Shown piece by piece: positions 37,401 to 47,080 of a stretch of DNA of 64,000 nucleotides (the stretch's first letter is position 1; every line of letters starts with the position of its first letter). The notes under the pieces were generated by a model, which saw nothing but the letters and a program-made list of their open reading frames with translations, was not told where the DNA came from and did no database searches. The stretch is from Psettodes erumei (lineage: Eukaryota; Chordata; Actinopteri; Pleuronectiformes; Psettodidae): NCBI GenBank assembly GCA_016785225.1, contig JAFBJZ010000449.1, positions 248,001 to 312,000 on the forward strand, read 5' to 3'. A program made the position numbers and the translations under genes.

Positions 37401-40400
37401 GAGGTTCAACCTTGACTATGGTGTAATCAGCACACATACTGACTCAGGCCATGATTTAGAGACAGCCGACCTACTGAGAGCCTCACTTGCTACCCAACTC
37501 TCGTGGACACACATAATCAATGTCCGCCTCATTAAGGTCGTACCCTTTCAGGATCGGCCTGAACTTTCAAAGTTTTTAACGAGATTCACATTCACATTCA
37601 TCGTACCTTTTTGGTTTTTTGTTCTTTAAAAAGAGCATGCTCGGTTCACCCTCCGAGAAGCCCCCACCCGTATAACACTTGCTGAGCATGATACGTATTA
37701 ACCTGTGAGGTGACCTTGATGGGAGGGTATATTCAAAACACCTCAGCAAATGTCAACAGGCATTATCGTTGCGAGACGAATATATGTGGGACAGCGCTTG
37801 GCAAGGGTCCGCCGCATGTTTGCGGTTAAATGGAAGACGCGTTGATAAAACAAAACCAAAAACTGTGGCTGTGAATGTAGCAACATTAAGAACACAGCCA
37901 ACAAAAACACATGCTCACCATCCTGAGCAATGCACAGAAGAAGACAGGGTGTAAAATTGGTCCTGAGAAGCCCGAGCCTCCATCAATGTTTAAAGACTGA
38001 AAGGGTGAAGAGAGGAAATGGAAAGACATAGCAGCCCCACCAACAAACAACCGAGGACTTGCATCCCTAACTGACCACTTAAAGAGGAAACAGATTAGTT
38101 GATTGGCTGTGTTGTGCCGTGACAGTGTGCAGGTTTTCCTAATAAAAGCCACAATCAACTCCCTCTGCACCTTTAACAAAATTAAGTTAATTACTGCTGT
38201 CTTTATCTTTTAATCTGAAAACCAATTAGCGCAAACAAAGGAGGAATCATCTTATTCAACGTGGACAAAAATTCACGATGACTCCCAAATGCACTGGAAA
38301 ACACAGAACTGACAAAGAAGTGTTTTTGTTGAATGTTCAAGAATAACTTTTATTAACTGTCCAATTGTGTTACTAGTGTGCTCGAAACAGAAAGGCAAGA
38401 GGCTCACATAAAATTCAGTGTCATATCATGGGAGCACCACGGCCAAATTAAAAATTGAATACACAATACGCGCACACACCACCTCCTTCTCTTAATGAGG
38501 CCTGGTGGTTTGTTGTGTGAAACTGCGGAGGTGTTGTTTCAATCACTGGAGTCAGCGTGGCGTGGCATAAGTTGGCCGTTTTTTAATTACCTTACTGATT
38601 GAGCACAGTCAAGGATGGGGAAGCCTGCCCACGCCCTGGATGCCACCCTCTGAAGAACTTGCACCCACGCCCCGCTCTGTACTGTGTAATGAACAGGTAA
38701 CATTCAAATGCCCTCTGCCGGATATGTCCAGAGATGAGGGACAGCAAGAAGGCTAAAACTTTGCTTAAAGAAGAGGGAAGGGAGTGTTTGAGTCCCCAAA
38801 TACATTTTTTTTTTACACTAAAACAGTGCAACTCAATTAACCCTGCTATATTAGTGCAGTTTGATACTGTATTATCTGTCATAGCAGGGTTACCAAATCT
38901 TCTTTCATATGAAAATGTGACAAAACCTAAAAGAATCCTTTGCACTTATCAGTAAAAAATTACAGGGAGTCTTGAGACTTCAGCTTAAGATTCAACATCT
39001 TATGTTTCTGTTCCCAAACACGACTTCAGCCTGTAACTGAACATTGGTAAGTTAGGGGCAGTGGAGACAAGCTGAAGACATAATACCGATTATCACCTTA
39101 CAAAGTTGTTGCCCCGTACCCAGACACCACAAGACTAGAGGCTGCTGCTGAGGTTAGAGACACTATTTTGAGTGCCCTCACAAACTGCAGGAAAGACAAC
39201 GGGTTATCATGACAGCTTGAGCTCCATGGTGACCAGGCAGAATGGAAGGGCCACTAATTACGCCATCAATTTATTAACATTGTTACAAGAAAGAATTAAT
39301 CATTTCATTAACAGCTAGGGGATGGCAATGAATCATAATGTGACCAAAGCCGTGAGTTCCATTTTTAAAATGAAGACTAATTACGATGTGCCCAAAAAAG
39401 TTGGGAGACAAAAAGCTTAAGTTGGCTTAAACACCCGTACAATAAGCAATATTAAAATTCTTGGACAGTTCAGTCCCTCATAACCTTTACTTTCTAATTA
39501 ACCCTGCCCCACACATTTTCAGGATAAAATGAGGCATTGCCAAGAACAATTAATTTGTTTGTTTTTCTCTCTTTTTTTATTATAAATAAGCATTCACTCC
39601 TGTGTCTTGTTAGAAAGAAAAAGGCAGTTTGTCCAACTGACTCCCAGGTCAAAGATCACAACTGTATTTTTTTTGTGTGTGAAATATGTTACAAACACAG
39701 ATTATCTGCATCATGGAATAAAACTCACCAGCTGGTTCAGCAGGAGGTGGTGGGACTGGACTCAGCTCAGGCACTGCCACCGGCTCAGGGACGGGAGCAG
39801 GAGATACTTGCTCTGCAAGGGGCTGAGGAGGAGGTGCAACTGGTTCACAAGGAGCACTAAACTCTGGCAGGGGAGGTGCAGCGAATGGCTCAGCAGGCGG
39901 CGGGGACAAAGCTTCCCCTGAGGGATGTAGGGGTGGTGGCAGGATGGTGACAGGCTCGAGAACAGGAGCGGAAGGGAGGGGTTCCGATTTAGGGGGAGAG
40001 GGGGCAGCAATGGGTTCAATCTGGACAGCAAGAGGACATGGCATGGGTTCTGCTACAGATGAAGGAGGAAGGGATTCAATCACATTTGGAGGAGCAACAG
40101 GCTCAATTACTGGAGGAGGAGAAACAATGGACTGATTTATGGGAGGAGGAGATGGTTCAATCACAAGGGGGGGAGGTGCAAGCGGAGTGATCATTTCCAC
40201 CACAGTTGGAGCTGTGCAGGGAGCAGGAGCAGAAGGAGTAGGGGGATATGTAGGCAATGTTACCGGCTCGGCGGCAGCAGGAGGAGGAGGAGCAGCATGA
40301 GGAGTCGCTTCCACAGACTCAAAAGCTGGAGCAGCAACAGCATTAGCAGCAGTTGGGGGTGAGGATGGGAGCACCATGTCACTTAAGGTGGGGACTGCTA

Positions 40401-41686
40401 CCTGTTCTGTAGGAGGCTGAGGAGGAGGAGGGGGTGGTGGAGGTGCAGCCACAGTCTCTGTGGCAGATGGAGCTGGTGGAGGAGGAGCTGGAGGTGCAAC
40501 AGGTTCTACAAGAGGGGAGGGAGGAGGCAAGGAGATGATCGGGTCAAAGAGGGGAATCACTGGCCGTGGGAGAGGAGAAGGAGTGAGCGTCGGCGCCATG
40601 GGAAGTGGTGGAGAGGGAGCATGTTGTTGTTTGGGAGGAGCTTCAGGCTCCCTCATGCGGTTGATGACATTCTCAGAAAGCTGCAAAGGAAGAGTGGAAA
40701 AAAAGTTTCAGAGGAACAATAAGGCTGGGATTGGCATCATAAAAACCATGACACCATAGCTCCTTTGTTTATATATACACAAATAGTTGCAACACAAAAC
40801 TCTGCATTAGGTCACAACTTGTCATTTTTACATTTCTCTTTGCGTGAGGATTAAACATGTCAGTAAGTGAACGTTAGAGGTACCGATCTGTAGCTTCAAG
40901 GCTCTGTTTACAAACTGTTTAAATACATTGGCACAGATTGCACCAAGGTGAGTGTTAACATTAGCCTCACTTGGCTGGCCTGTAATAATAGACAGAGCCA
41001 TGCCAACTACAGTCTTATCTGATCAGCTACAGCCTCTCCATCTATATTTAACATCAGCTGAAGGTGGCACGAGAGGACTTGAAACAGCTCCCACCTAAGA
41101 ACAGAAGCTGGCAGTCACTCCATTTCTTTCACATTGTGTGCATGTTGCACTTTAATTCAAAGAAAGAAAGAAAGAAACTCCCGGAGGATAACATTGTCCA
41201 CAAACAATAATGAAGCGACCTACTCAGCTGGGAGTCACTTTCATTCTTACAATGAGTGACGCAGGCAGCAGAACACGTGGCTGGTGACGTCAACGTCAAC
41301 ATTCCCCAAAAAGACGTTTTAAAAATTCAACGCGTCCAAATCTCATAACCAGTGCAGTGGCTATAAACGAACATGTTGCTTAACTGTAAACTACTTCACT
41401 ATTCTGTGCTGACCTGCTGTGTAACTTTCAGAATGAATGGAGGTTTACCGACTAATACGAGTCTACTTTAAGACAAACCGTGTATTAGCACTCCCTCTTA
41501 GCATAGCATTACTTTTACTAATTCTTCACTATGATGACCGATACTGGATTAAGGGAGCCGTGTAGCAGCTAGTGAGTGTAATGAAGTTAGTGTAATGTCA
41601 CTTACCCGTATGCCCTTCACCACCGTTATGTTCTCGTTCTCGTCGGATTCAAACGACACGCGGCGGGTACTGTTGTTCGCTCCCAT
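7647..41686 (-). CDS. chchd3: chchd3 (MICOS subunit MIC19), 5' five coding exons, partial at the C-terminus
   Basis: MIC19 is a peripheral inner-membrane protein facing the mitochondrial intermembrane space. It joins MIC60 and other MICOS subunits to hold crista junctions and links to the SAM complex. Reading on the minus strand, exons join as 41606-41686, 39729-40680, 33446-33539, 25130-25310 and 7647-7730 (81+952+94+181+84 nt), giving 464 uninterrupted codons. Every junction is GT-AG and the split codons close in frame. The N-terminus (MGANNSTRRVSFE) and the coiled-coil end (LKKQDAFYREQVARLEER) match mammalian MIC19, and better than MIC25/CHCHD6. The adjacent exoc4 supports orthology. Mammalian MIC19 is 227 residues; the excess here comes from a proline-rich exon 2. 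The C-terminal part with the CHCH twin-Cys motifs (about 75 residues in human) was not found and probably lies left of the window. Fish may carry chchd3a/chchd3b copies; which one this is cannot be decided here. Confidence 0.93.
9546..9560 (-). CDS. chchd3: candidate 15-nt microexon of chchd3 (EIGWK)
   Basis: On the minus strand, GAGATTGGATGGAAG is framed by acceptor TTTATTCAG and consensus donor GTAAGT. It lies in the intron between exons 4 and 5, both phase 0 at that junction, so inclusion would insert Glu-Ile-Gly-Trp-Lys between AQLY and AKQLE without shifting the frame. A very long pyrimidine tract (plus-strand purines at about 9575-9615) lies upstream, with a TGC near the acceptor. This layout is typical of tissue-regulated vertebrate microexons. 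Inferred from splice signals and phase only; no transcript is available here. Confidence 0.5.
10582..10613 (+). other. G-quadruplex motif
   Basis: Five G runs of 3-6 bases with loops of one or two bases inside a purine-rich tract. Confidence 0.7.
10950..10972. repeat. (TG)n microsatellite
   Basis: Perfect TG run of about 11 units in chchd3 intron 4. Confidence 0.95.
12520..12900. repeat. possible old dispersed repeat
   Basis: Repeated AACCACGACGA-type words, CTAACCC runs and a TTAGGGTTAGGGTAACCCCC end recall a family of teleost repeats built from AACCACGACG and CCTAAACCTAACC words. Recognition is by word content only; the copy is degenerate. Confidence 0.35.
17213..17235. repeat. (CA)n microsatellite
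   Basis: Perfect CA run of about 11 units in chchd3 intron 4. Confidence 0.93.
19174..19192. other. short perfect inverted repeat
   Basis: TAAGATCT, loop ATG, AGATCTTA: 8-bp arms with a 3-base loop. Too short for a microRNA precursor. Significance unknown. Confidence 0.6.
21330..21357. repeat. (CAA)n microsatellite
   Basis: Nine CAA/ACA units following a single AATAATG; translates to poly-Thr or poly-Cys in spurious frames. Confidence 0.93.
24078..24109. repeat. (TG)n microsatellite
   Basis: Perfect TG run of about 16 units in chchd3 intron 4, about 1 kb from exon 4 on its intronic side. Confidence 0.95.
25130..25310 (-). CDS. chchd3: chchd3 coding exon 4: central coiled coil
   Basis: The acceptor CCACAG supplies the G that closes the split Trp codon. 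It reads LEAEKARAAAQANADAQSQV, then ILSAERALARENLQQSIVRE, and ends AEDEMLRAQLY before the donor GTAAGT. Highly charged, heptad-like coiled coil corresponding to the mammalian AANEQLTRAILRERICSEEE region. Ends in phase 0. Confidence 0.93.
27225..27259. repeat. (GA)n microsatellite
   Basis: Perfect GA run of about 17 units inside a longer purine-rich tract (27180-27370). Confidence 0.95.
33400..33436. repeat. (TG)n repeat abutting the chchd3 exon 3 donor
   Basis: TG run with two C interruptions. On the gene strand it is a CA repeat starting about 10 nt inside the intron after exon 3, where CA-rich RNA can bind hnRNP L. Confidence 0.93.
33446..33539 (-). CDS. chchd3: chchd3 coding exon 3: start of coiled coil
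   Basis: The acceptor is CCCCAG. The two entering bases complete the Val codon split with exon 2. It reads VDQEALRKKITDELHEGLEQ and ends ELQAW, with the Trp codon split. It matches the EELKRRVAEELALEQ part of mammalian MIC19 (DUF737 / MIC19-MIC25 family). The donor is weak (TTG|GTTAGA), and a long CA repeat, seen as TG on the plus strand, begins about 10 nt into the intron. Confidence 0.9.
33932..33951. repeat. (GT)n microsatellite
   Basis: Ten GT units in chchd3 intron 2. Confidence 0.93.
34390..34438. repeat. (CA)n/(CG)n compound microsatellite
   Basis: CA units with a short CGCGCG core (34401-34406), then a perfect CA run of about 15 units. Alternating purine-pyrimidine, capable of Z-DNA. 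Confidence 0.92.
39729..40680 (-). CDS. chchd3: chchd3 coding exon 2: giant proline-rich exon
   Basis: The exon has acceptor TTTGCAG before LSENVINRMRE, which continues the MIC19 N-terminal domain, and donor GTGAGT after PAEPAG. It encodes about 317 residues (28-344) of low-complexity sequence rich in Pro, Ala, Val, Glu and Ser. It includes an octaproline run (40420-40443) and about nine degenerate Glu-Pro-hydrophobic units such as VEPVAPP, IEPVAPP, CEPVAPP and PEPVAVP. No stop interrupts the 952 nt, and the exon enters in phase 0 and leaves in phase 1, exactly fitting exon 3. Mammalian MIC19 has only a short Ser/Gly-rich linker at this position. The segment is probably disordered. Whether all of it is retained in every isoform cannot be told from DNA. 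Confidence 0.88.
40681..41605 (-). other. chchd3: chchd3 intron 1 (925 bp) with regulatory motifs
   Basis: Short first intron with canonical ends (GTAAGT and TTTGCAG on the minus strand). It carries an AAGA microsatellite (about 41157-41176), a palindromic E-box CACGTG (41274-41279) and, six bases further on, a full CRE TGACGTCA (41285-41292). The position about 400 bp into the gene suits a proximal intronic control element. Confidence 0.75.
41274..41292. promoter_or_regulatory. E-box plus CRE pair in chchd3 intron 1
   Basis: CACGTG at 41274-41279 is the USF/MYC/CLOCK-type E-box. TGACGTCA at 41285-41292 is the palindromic CREB/ATF site. Both match the consensus exactly. Binding is inferred, not shown. 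Confidence 0.5.
41606..41686 (-). CDS. chchd3: chchd3 coding exon 1: start codon and myristoylation signal
   Basis: 27 codons starting MGANNSTRRV and ending VVKGIR, followed by the donor GTAAGT. The ATG has A at -3 and G at +4, a strong Kozak context. Gly2 with Ser6 fits the N-myristoyltransferase pattern known for MIC19, where lipidation helps mitochondrial import. The segment ENITVVKGIR is nearly identical to the mammalian protein and fixes the start. The exon ends in phase 0. Confidence 0.95.
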
Positions 41687-41930
41687 TGTCAGACCGCGGG
41701 TTGTCCAAGTGTCAGTTATCTACATGAAATGTGGAAGACTCGCATCCACTTTTGGTTTTGAACAGTTTACTTGCGTTTCGGCCAGATACAACTGACAGGG
41801 GCCCACACGCTACCGCTTCAGCAACTCCACACTTCCTTAGCATGATGTACGCGAAGAACGAGGCAGCTTATTGGACAGAAGGGTTACCCTTCCTTAGATC
41901 AGCGATTTCCATTGGTTTTTATTTCTTAAG
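41687..41930 (-). promoter_or_regulatory. chchd3: chchd3 5' UTR and proximal promoter
   Basis: Immediately upstream of the chchd3 ATG on the minus strand. It contains an ETS-type AGGAAGTG (plus-strand coordinates 41830-41837) and two CCAAT boxes read on the minus strand (41870-41874 and 41911-41915; the latter is ACCAATGG, the NF-Y core). They lie 184 and 225 bp upstream of the ATG, a usual position. There is no TATA box at an obvious place, as expected for a housekeeping mitochondrial gene. The transcription start is not determined. Confidence 0.55.
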
Positions 41931-44880
41931 CGATAGAGAGGGAGCGTGACAGCGCTACCTGTCTGACCTGTTCCAATTTTCCATCAGAGGGCTTGACATC
42001 ATTAGTGTGTTATAATAATCTCGTATTTTCATAGATTTTCAAGCACTGAAAATTGTAAAATTGTGTTATTAATGCTATTATCTAGTATCTCTAGAATACA
42101 ATCTATATGCCTATTCTGAACATAGACAAAAAATGTTACAAATTTTCACTTTCCATGATAAGTGTTTGAGCATTGCTATTTTCTGAAGCTGCTCTCTGCT
42201 GACAGAAGAGGAGATGGGGAAATACAAACGAAAGTCTACAGTCAGCACCACAGCTGTGGACAGTTCCTGGAACTAAAACGAAACAGAACTTAGAATCAAC
42301 GCAAGCTTCCATTTTGCAACCAGCATTAAGTCAGGACAGGCAAACAATTCCAAATGGCAATGAAAGCAGGTAGATAATCAAAGACAGAAGACAGATAAAT
42401 GTGTTAGGATTCAGCTTGCAAAAGAATAGCTTAGAATGCTAGTCAGCGATATAGACAATGTAATCAATCATAAGCCAATCATAAACAACAGCAACAGGCA
42501 GGTGAAAAGGCAGGGTCAGCAGAAGAACATGTAATACTGTGGTGATTATTGTCATCTTGACAAGGAGCAGATGTTAACTTCATCCTGGACAGAGGCTGGT
42601 CATTTTGGAAATAACCAAAATAATCAATCTGCAAGCCCTGATACTAACTCTAAGTGCCATCCCAAAGGAAATTTAGAATATTTAATGCAAGACAAAACAA
42701 AAAGACAAAAAGCATCTTCCTATGATTCAATATTGTACTTTATGTGTAATGTCACTATAATACTGTACTGTCATGGACATCTGTGAAGCATATGAATTCA
42801 GAAAGATCAAATTTATATGCTGAACATTCATCTTACATTCCATCATCAGCAGAAATTTCATCAAGCAGTACATAAGAGTCATTTATACATATATTGATTT
42901 AGAAATAGACAGAAAAAGTTCCACTATGAGTGTGTTGAGAGAATTCAGATTTCATTGTAACTTTCTTTTATACTTTATACAATATCCATTTCAGACACTC
43001 ATACAGCCTCATCCAGTACAGCAGCTGGAAATTTAATATGCCTTTGGGATATTATGAGGAATGACAGTTCATAAGAATCATCCTTTAAACTTTATATATT
43101 ATACACAAACAATAACCCAATATAGCTTTTATAACTCTCTTTTCAGTGGACTTTTGTGTTTTCTGCATTGTATGTGTTTCAGATGCTGTGCACGCATAAA
43201 TCAATAAAAATCTTTTGAAGAATTCATTGTGGTTGTGGTGGCTGTAATAATGCTGAGAAATCACATACCCTCGCATTCATTTAAACTATTTAAACCTTGA
43301 TCAAATACATATTTGTTTAATAGAAAACCATAAAACATATGCCAGAATGACTGACAGTACTGTATGTGCAAAACGTATCATAACCTTCATGTACAAGGAA
43401 ATCGGAATAGAAAGCTAAGGATGTGAATCACTAGGAATATGATGACATGAGGTGTGTCTTGCCGACTGTGCCGACTATATGTATTTGGTTATACATGTAT
43501 CACACAACATTATTGTACTCTCAGATAATGGCTTTTCAGATGTTTTAAGTTTTCTTATATTGTCACAGACAGATTTCCCCAAGGGGTTTCAATGAATAAC
43601 AATGAATGTATTATCAACAGATTACATAACTGTACAGCAAATGCCCTGAGGGCGCTCCCTAAAGAGCCTCAGGCGGTATTGAATACCATGCTTATAGAAC
43701 AGCGACATTATTGAATGGCAGTGTGTTAAAGGGCTTCGCTTATTGTTGAAGACAACATTATTATAATAAACAAGATAATTATTAAAGCTGACTTTGATGC
43801 TATGCAATTATGCTCCTGTGTGCATTGTGTAGCAAAAACCTGGTTTTCCTACATGTTCAGTGTCCTTTTCCTTTAGTTACTGCCACCTATATGTCTAATT
43901 ATGATATGAATAGAATTTGCACCATTGTTTGACATCATCTTGTTTTCAGACCTTGCATGTCGTCCTTGCATCCATTTATGTAATTATGTGAATCAGTTAG
44001 AATTTGCCGCTTTAAAGTTTGCTGTGGCACAAAAGAGAAAATTGCTTTTGTTGGCTAGAAAAACAGCATCCTCAAAGCAACTAAAAGATCACATATCTCT
44101 TCCAGGATTAGAGTCTCCAAAACAAGAAGAAAATGTAGTCAGATTGAACATGAATTTGTAATTTAGCTCAAAAAAGTGTGGATAGTGTGGATTTATACTT
44201 TTTCATCTGATATTATCCACTTAACCTTTATCATTGCTGCTTTTTAAAAGTGTCACTTACTTTGCCTTGATCTGATATTTGCGTTGATTAGTCACCCAAA
44301 AATCTTTATCTAATATCATGTCTTTCTGTGTCATTTCAACGAAATTGACTGCTATAGTCAATAAAGATATCAGCTGAATTTAAGCTTGTCTGGAAAAGGA
44401 GTGGGATGAAACCTTGAATTTAAAATGAATGAGAGGTGCTGTCTCCTAATGCAATGTAGAGCACTGAGCTGCAGATACGAGACACGTTTTGTTTGATCCA
44501 GTTAAAGATTAAGAGAGATAAAACAAAAAGCAGGCAGCATATAATAGGTGTTTTTTCTGTTTCCACCAACCACATTTCCATGGAAACAAGTAAAGAAGTT
44601 TCTTCCTTTTAATCACCAAGGGGTGACATTTTGGTACAAGTTTCCAAGGGCTGTAATTGGAGAGTTGAAAATACTCACACAACCTTGTTATCTCTATGTT
44701 GTATTTCTCTCTCAATACTTATTAAAGTTATTGGCATACATTAATAGTGACTTAGTTCTTTACACTGTCAGAAAAAGGTATGGGTGGGGTCCATTTGTGT
44801 GTCGATAAAGTACAACTTTTGGCGATATACCCGGGACAGAATATTCTGTCAATCTGTCTGTTAAGTGTCACTCAAATGTT
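41931..44880. other. intergenic, AT-rich, no supported gene
   Basis: AT-rich DNA between the divergent chchd3 and exoc4 genes. Open frames such as 43925-44161 (+, 78 codons) lack recognisable domains and sit in AT-rich context. No RNA gene, terminal repeat or transposase motif was recognised. Confidence 0.6.
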
Positions 44881-44902
44881 GTTGGGGGAGGGGATTGTGC
44901 AA

Positions 44903-45022
44903 TTGGCGGGAATATTATTTTTGTGTGCGCCATTATGGAAAGGAGCAATACAGAGGAGCTTCTTCTGAAGTTGTAGGAAGCAAAAGTGGGCAATACAAAA
45001 GAGGAGGCACAACGAGTCAAAG
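44903..45022 (+). promoter_or_regulatory. possible promoter and first exon of an unannotated transcript
   Basis: TTGGCGGGAA (44903-44912) matches the E2F consensus. About 16 bp further on, GCGCCATTATGG (44928-44939) resembles a YY1 initiator-type element. An exon-like stretch then runs to a good splice donor (AAAG|GTAATG at 45022/45023). It stands alone in AT-rich surroundings. The motifs are visible; promoter function is inferred. Confidence 0.3.
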
Positions 45023-45373
45023 GTAATGTCAGGTGTAATTCCAGTTCAAATTAGAATTACGTGTTTATCATTTCGTGTTTCAGAAAAATAAATTTCTATA
45101 AAATAGCGTTCCTAGCTAGTAAGTAACTACAAGTTGCCTAAATTTAGCATTGTAGTCAAATATTTCAAAAATAGCTAGCTTAATTTCAGTTAAACCTCCC
45201 CTCGGCAGGCCTCTCGGTAGCACCGGTCAACGTTGTTAAGCAAACTGTGTGTTTCTCCTCACAGGTTGGTGAGATATATGCTAAATATCAGCGTCGGTTT
45301 CTTCCCGACAGCGCTGGCAGATAGTGCAGCGATAGTGCACCGACGTTTAAAAGTACGGTAAAGGGCATACAAG

Positions 45374-45389
45374 TCCCACAATGCAATGC
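45374..45389 (+). promoter_or_regulatory. ZNF143-like site in the intergenic region
   Basis: TCCCACAATGCAATGC resembles the ZNF143/Staf element (CCCACAATGCA core). Such sites are usually within about 100 bp of a start of transcription. It lies about 200 bp before a splice-bounded short open frame (45570-45649) and about 1.8 kb before exoc4. Confidence 0.4.
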
Positions 45390-45569
45390 AATAGTGACGA
45401 AATTAGCACAACAGATAACAGGTAATAGAGGACCGCTGCCAAGGCAGCTCCGGTGATACGTCGGTAATGCACTGTAAATCAGCCGTGCACCCTACATCTC
45501 CGCCAGAACGCCCACGGTATGCTTTAAGTAACCGGTCTAAACAATCTGCAACTTGTTTCCTCATTACAG

Positions 45570-45649
45570 ATGTATGACAGATGACTGTAGCGCTGTTACT
45601 GCCCTGCATCTTTAAAGAGAAGCCTGACCACTACATCATACTGGCACAG
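45570..45649 (+). other. possible exon with a short open frame (23 codons)
   Basis: A pyrimidine-rich acceptor (CTCATTACAG) precedes it and the donor CAG|GTATGC follows at 45649/45650. An ATG at 45581 opens 23 codons beginning MTVALLLPC and ending YIILAQ, in phase 0 at the donor. It cannot join exoc4 exon 2 in frame and I do not recognise the peptide. It could be the first coding exon of a small unannotated gene, a non-coding exon or chance. A TAA microsatellite follows directly. Confidence 0.25.
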
Positions 45650-45655
45650 GTATGC

Positions 45656-45657
<2 letters not shown>

Positions 45658-45698
<41 letters not shown>
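45658..45698. repeat. (TAA)n microsatellite
   Basis: About 13 uninterrupted ATA/TAA units directly after the exon-like segment; a length-variable locus is likely. Confidence 0.95.
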
Positions 45699-47080
45699 TT
45701 TTTTGTTTTGTGGGTTAAACTTCCACCCCTCTTTCCTGATAAACATTTGTTTGTGAGAAAACCAACCACATCTAGTGTTAAAGTGGTAATCGGTACTGCA
45801 AGAAATTTTGTTTTGTATACAGCACAAAAAATACATCACAATATGCTTAAGCCAAGAAATCAATTTCTGAAAGACAAGAACCATATCTGAGGAAAGCACC
45901 TGCTCAAATGCATGCTTTTGCCAATAGGACCCCTCTTTTATCTTAATCCATACCATATGCTGTTTCTTCAAGATCCACATAACATGCTGAAATTATACAC
46001 TAAAACTTAAACAAATTTAGTTCATTTCCTGAAGTGGATTAATTGTTATTCAAAGTGCTATAAAAGTCACCTCCCACAGAAATTTATATTTTTGCTAAAG
46101 AACACTTGATGACTGACACAGTAACTGAGATACTGCATCTGCATTCTGATCTAAATGTCAACAGATCATAAAGACATGTCCTACAAAGACCAAATTACCC
46201 TTGCATTTAATCCACACAGGTCAGTCAGTCAAAGCAATCACTTAGTGGCCAACCACACATCAAGCTGAAAGAAATAACCTTGGTGTAACCTAAAAGAAGC
46301 CCAGTAGATTATTTGGACTGATGGGACAAGGGCTGCAGGGTGAAGTGATAAGAACTTCAAAATTAAACTTGGAGACAGGAAGCTATGGGGCCCTCAAAAG
46401 AAAAACTGTGGCTCCTGCATGACATGGCAATTGTTTCTTTTTCCTTTTACTTTTTTTTTCTTTTTGGAAGAGACACAAAGATCACCCACAATGTTATCTC
46501 GTCAGTCCACCAGTGCATCAATCAGGGCCCGGGCTGCTGAGAATCGACCTCTTTTGCTCCAGAATCGATGCCCTCTCTCATTCTCATTGGTACAGCAGAG
46601 ATTGTCAGAGATACAGCACGGGAGAGCCCTTCCACCTCGAGCACAATATGTTCTAAATGGGGGAGGCTATTAACTCTCTGACACATGTGGTCTCTGTCCT
46701 TTCTCCTCTGCTCAACCTTTCCTTTATCAGTCTCAAGAGGACCGGACCCAGTGTGCACCAACAAAACAGTTTTTCTTTTGTGAAGTTGGTGCTGTATACA
46801 GAAATGTTTATCAATATTTTATTGACATTTTAAATAACATAAAATTAAAATGTGAAAATTTAAATGACTGATTTGTCCATTTAGTATATTTATGACAGAA
46901 ACAGACATATATACAGATTGTTACTGTTCTATCATGTATAAGTTTTTAGTTAAGTAGCTGAGTAAAACCAAGACCCCCTAGAATATCAATACCAATTTCC
47001 ATTATTTTTTCCGGTCTGTTATCGATACCAATGTAGTAACACCGTAAATTTCACATTTATGACTGCAGGAGTAACACCGC
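45699..47080. other. intergenic stretch before the exoc4 promoter
   Basis: Mostly AT-rich. An open frame at 46419-46673 (+) and an overlapping one at 46522-46764 (-) occupy a moderately GC-rich patch. Neither shows a known domain or paired splice signals fitting the neighbours. No gene is called. Confidence 0.55.

Larger units (their letters stand above)
33540..39728 (-). other. chchd3: chchd3 intron 2 (about 6.2 kb)
   Basis: Intron between the proline-rich exon and exon 3, with a GT microsatellite (33932-33951), a CA/CG-rich microsatellite (about 34390-34438) and AT-rich sequence. No gene, RNA or recognised repeat is visible. Confidence 0.7.

Noticed and set aside
39944..40759. Plus-strand Gly-rich open frames opposite the proline-rich exon
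   Set aside because: They are antisense shadows of the chchd3 exon 2 codons.
43925..44161. 78-codon open frame in the intergenic region
   Set aside because: AT-rich, no homology recognised, no promoter or splice signals around it.
45403..45609. 68-codon minus-strand open frame
   Set aside because: Overlaps the plus-strand exon-like signals and has no recognised domain; kept only as part of the intergenic finding.
46419..46673. 84-codon plus-strand open frame 5' of exoc4, overlapped by a minus-strand frame
   Set aside because: No recognised domain; not joinable in phase to exoc4 exon 2 and not convincingly linked to the 45.6 kb segment.
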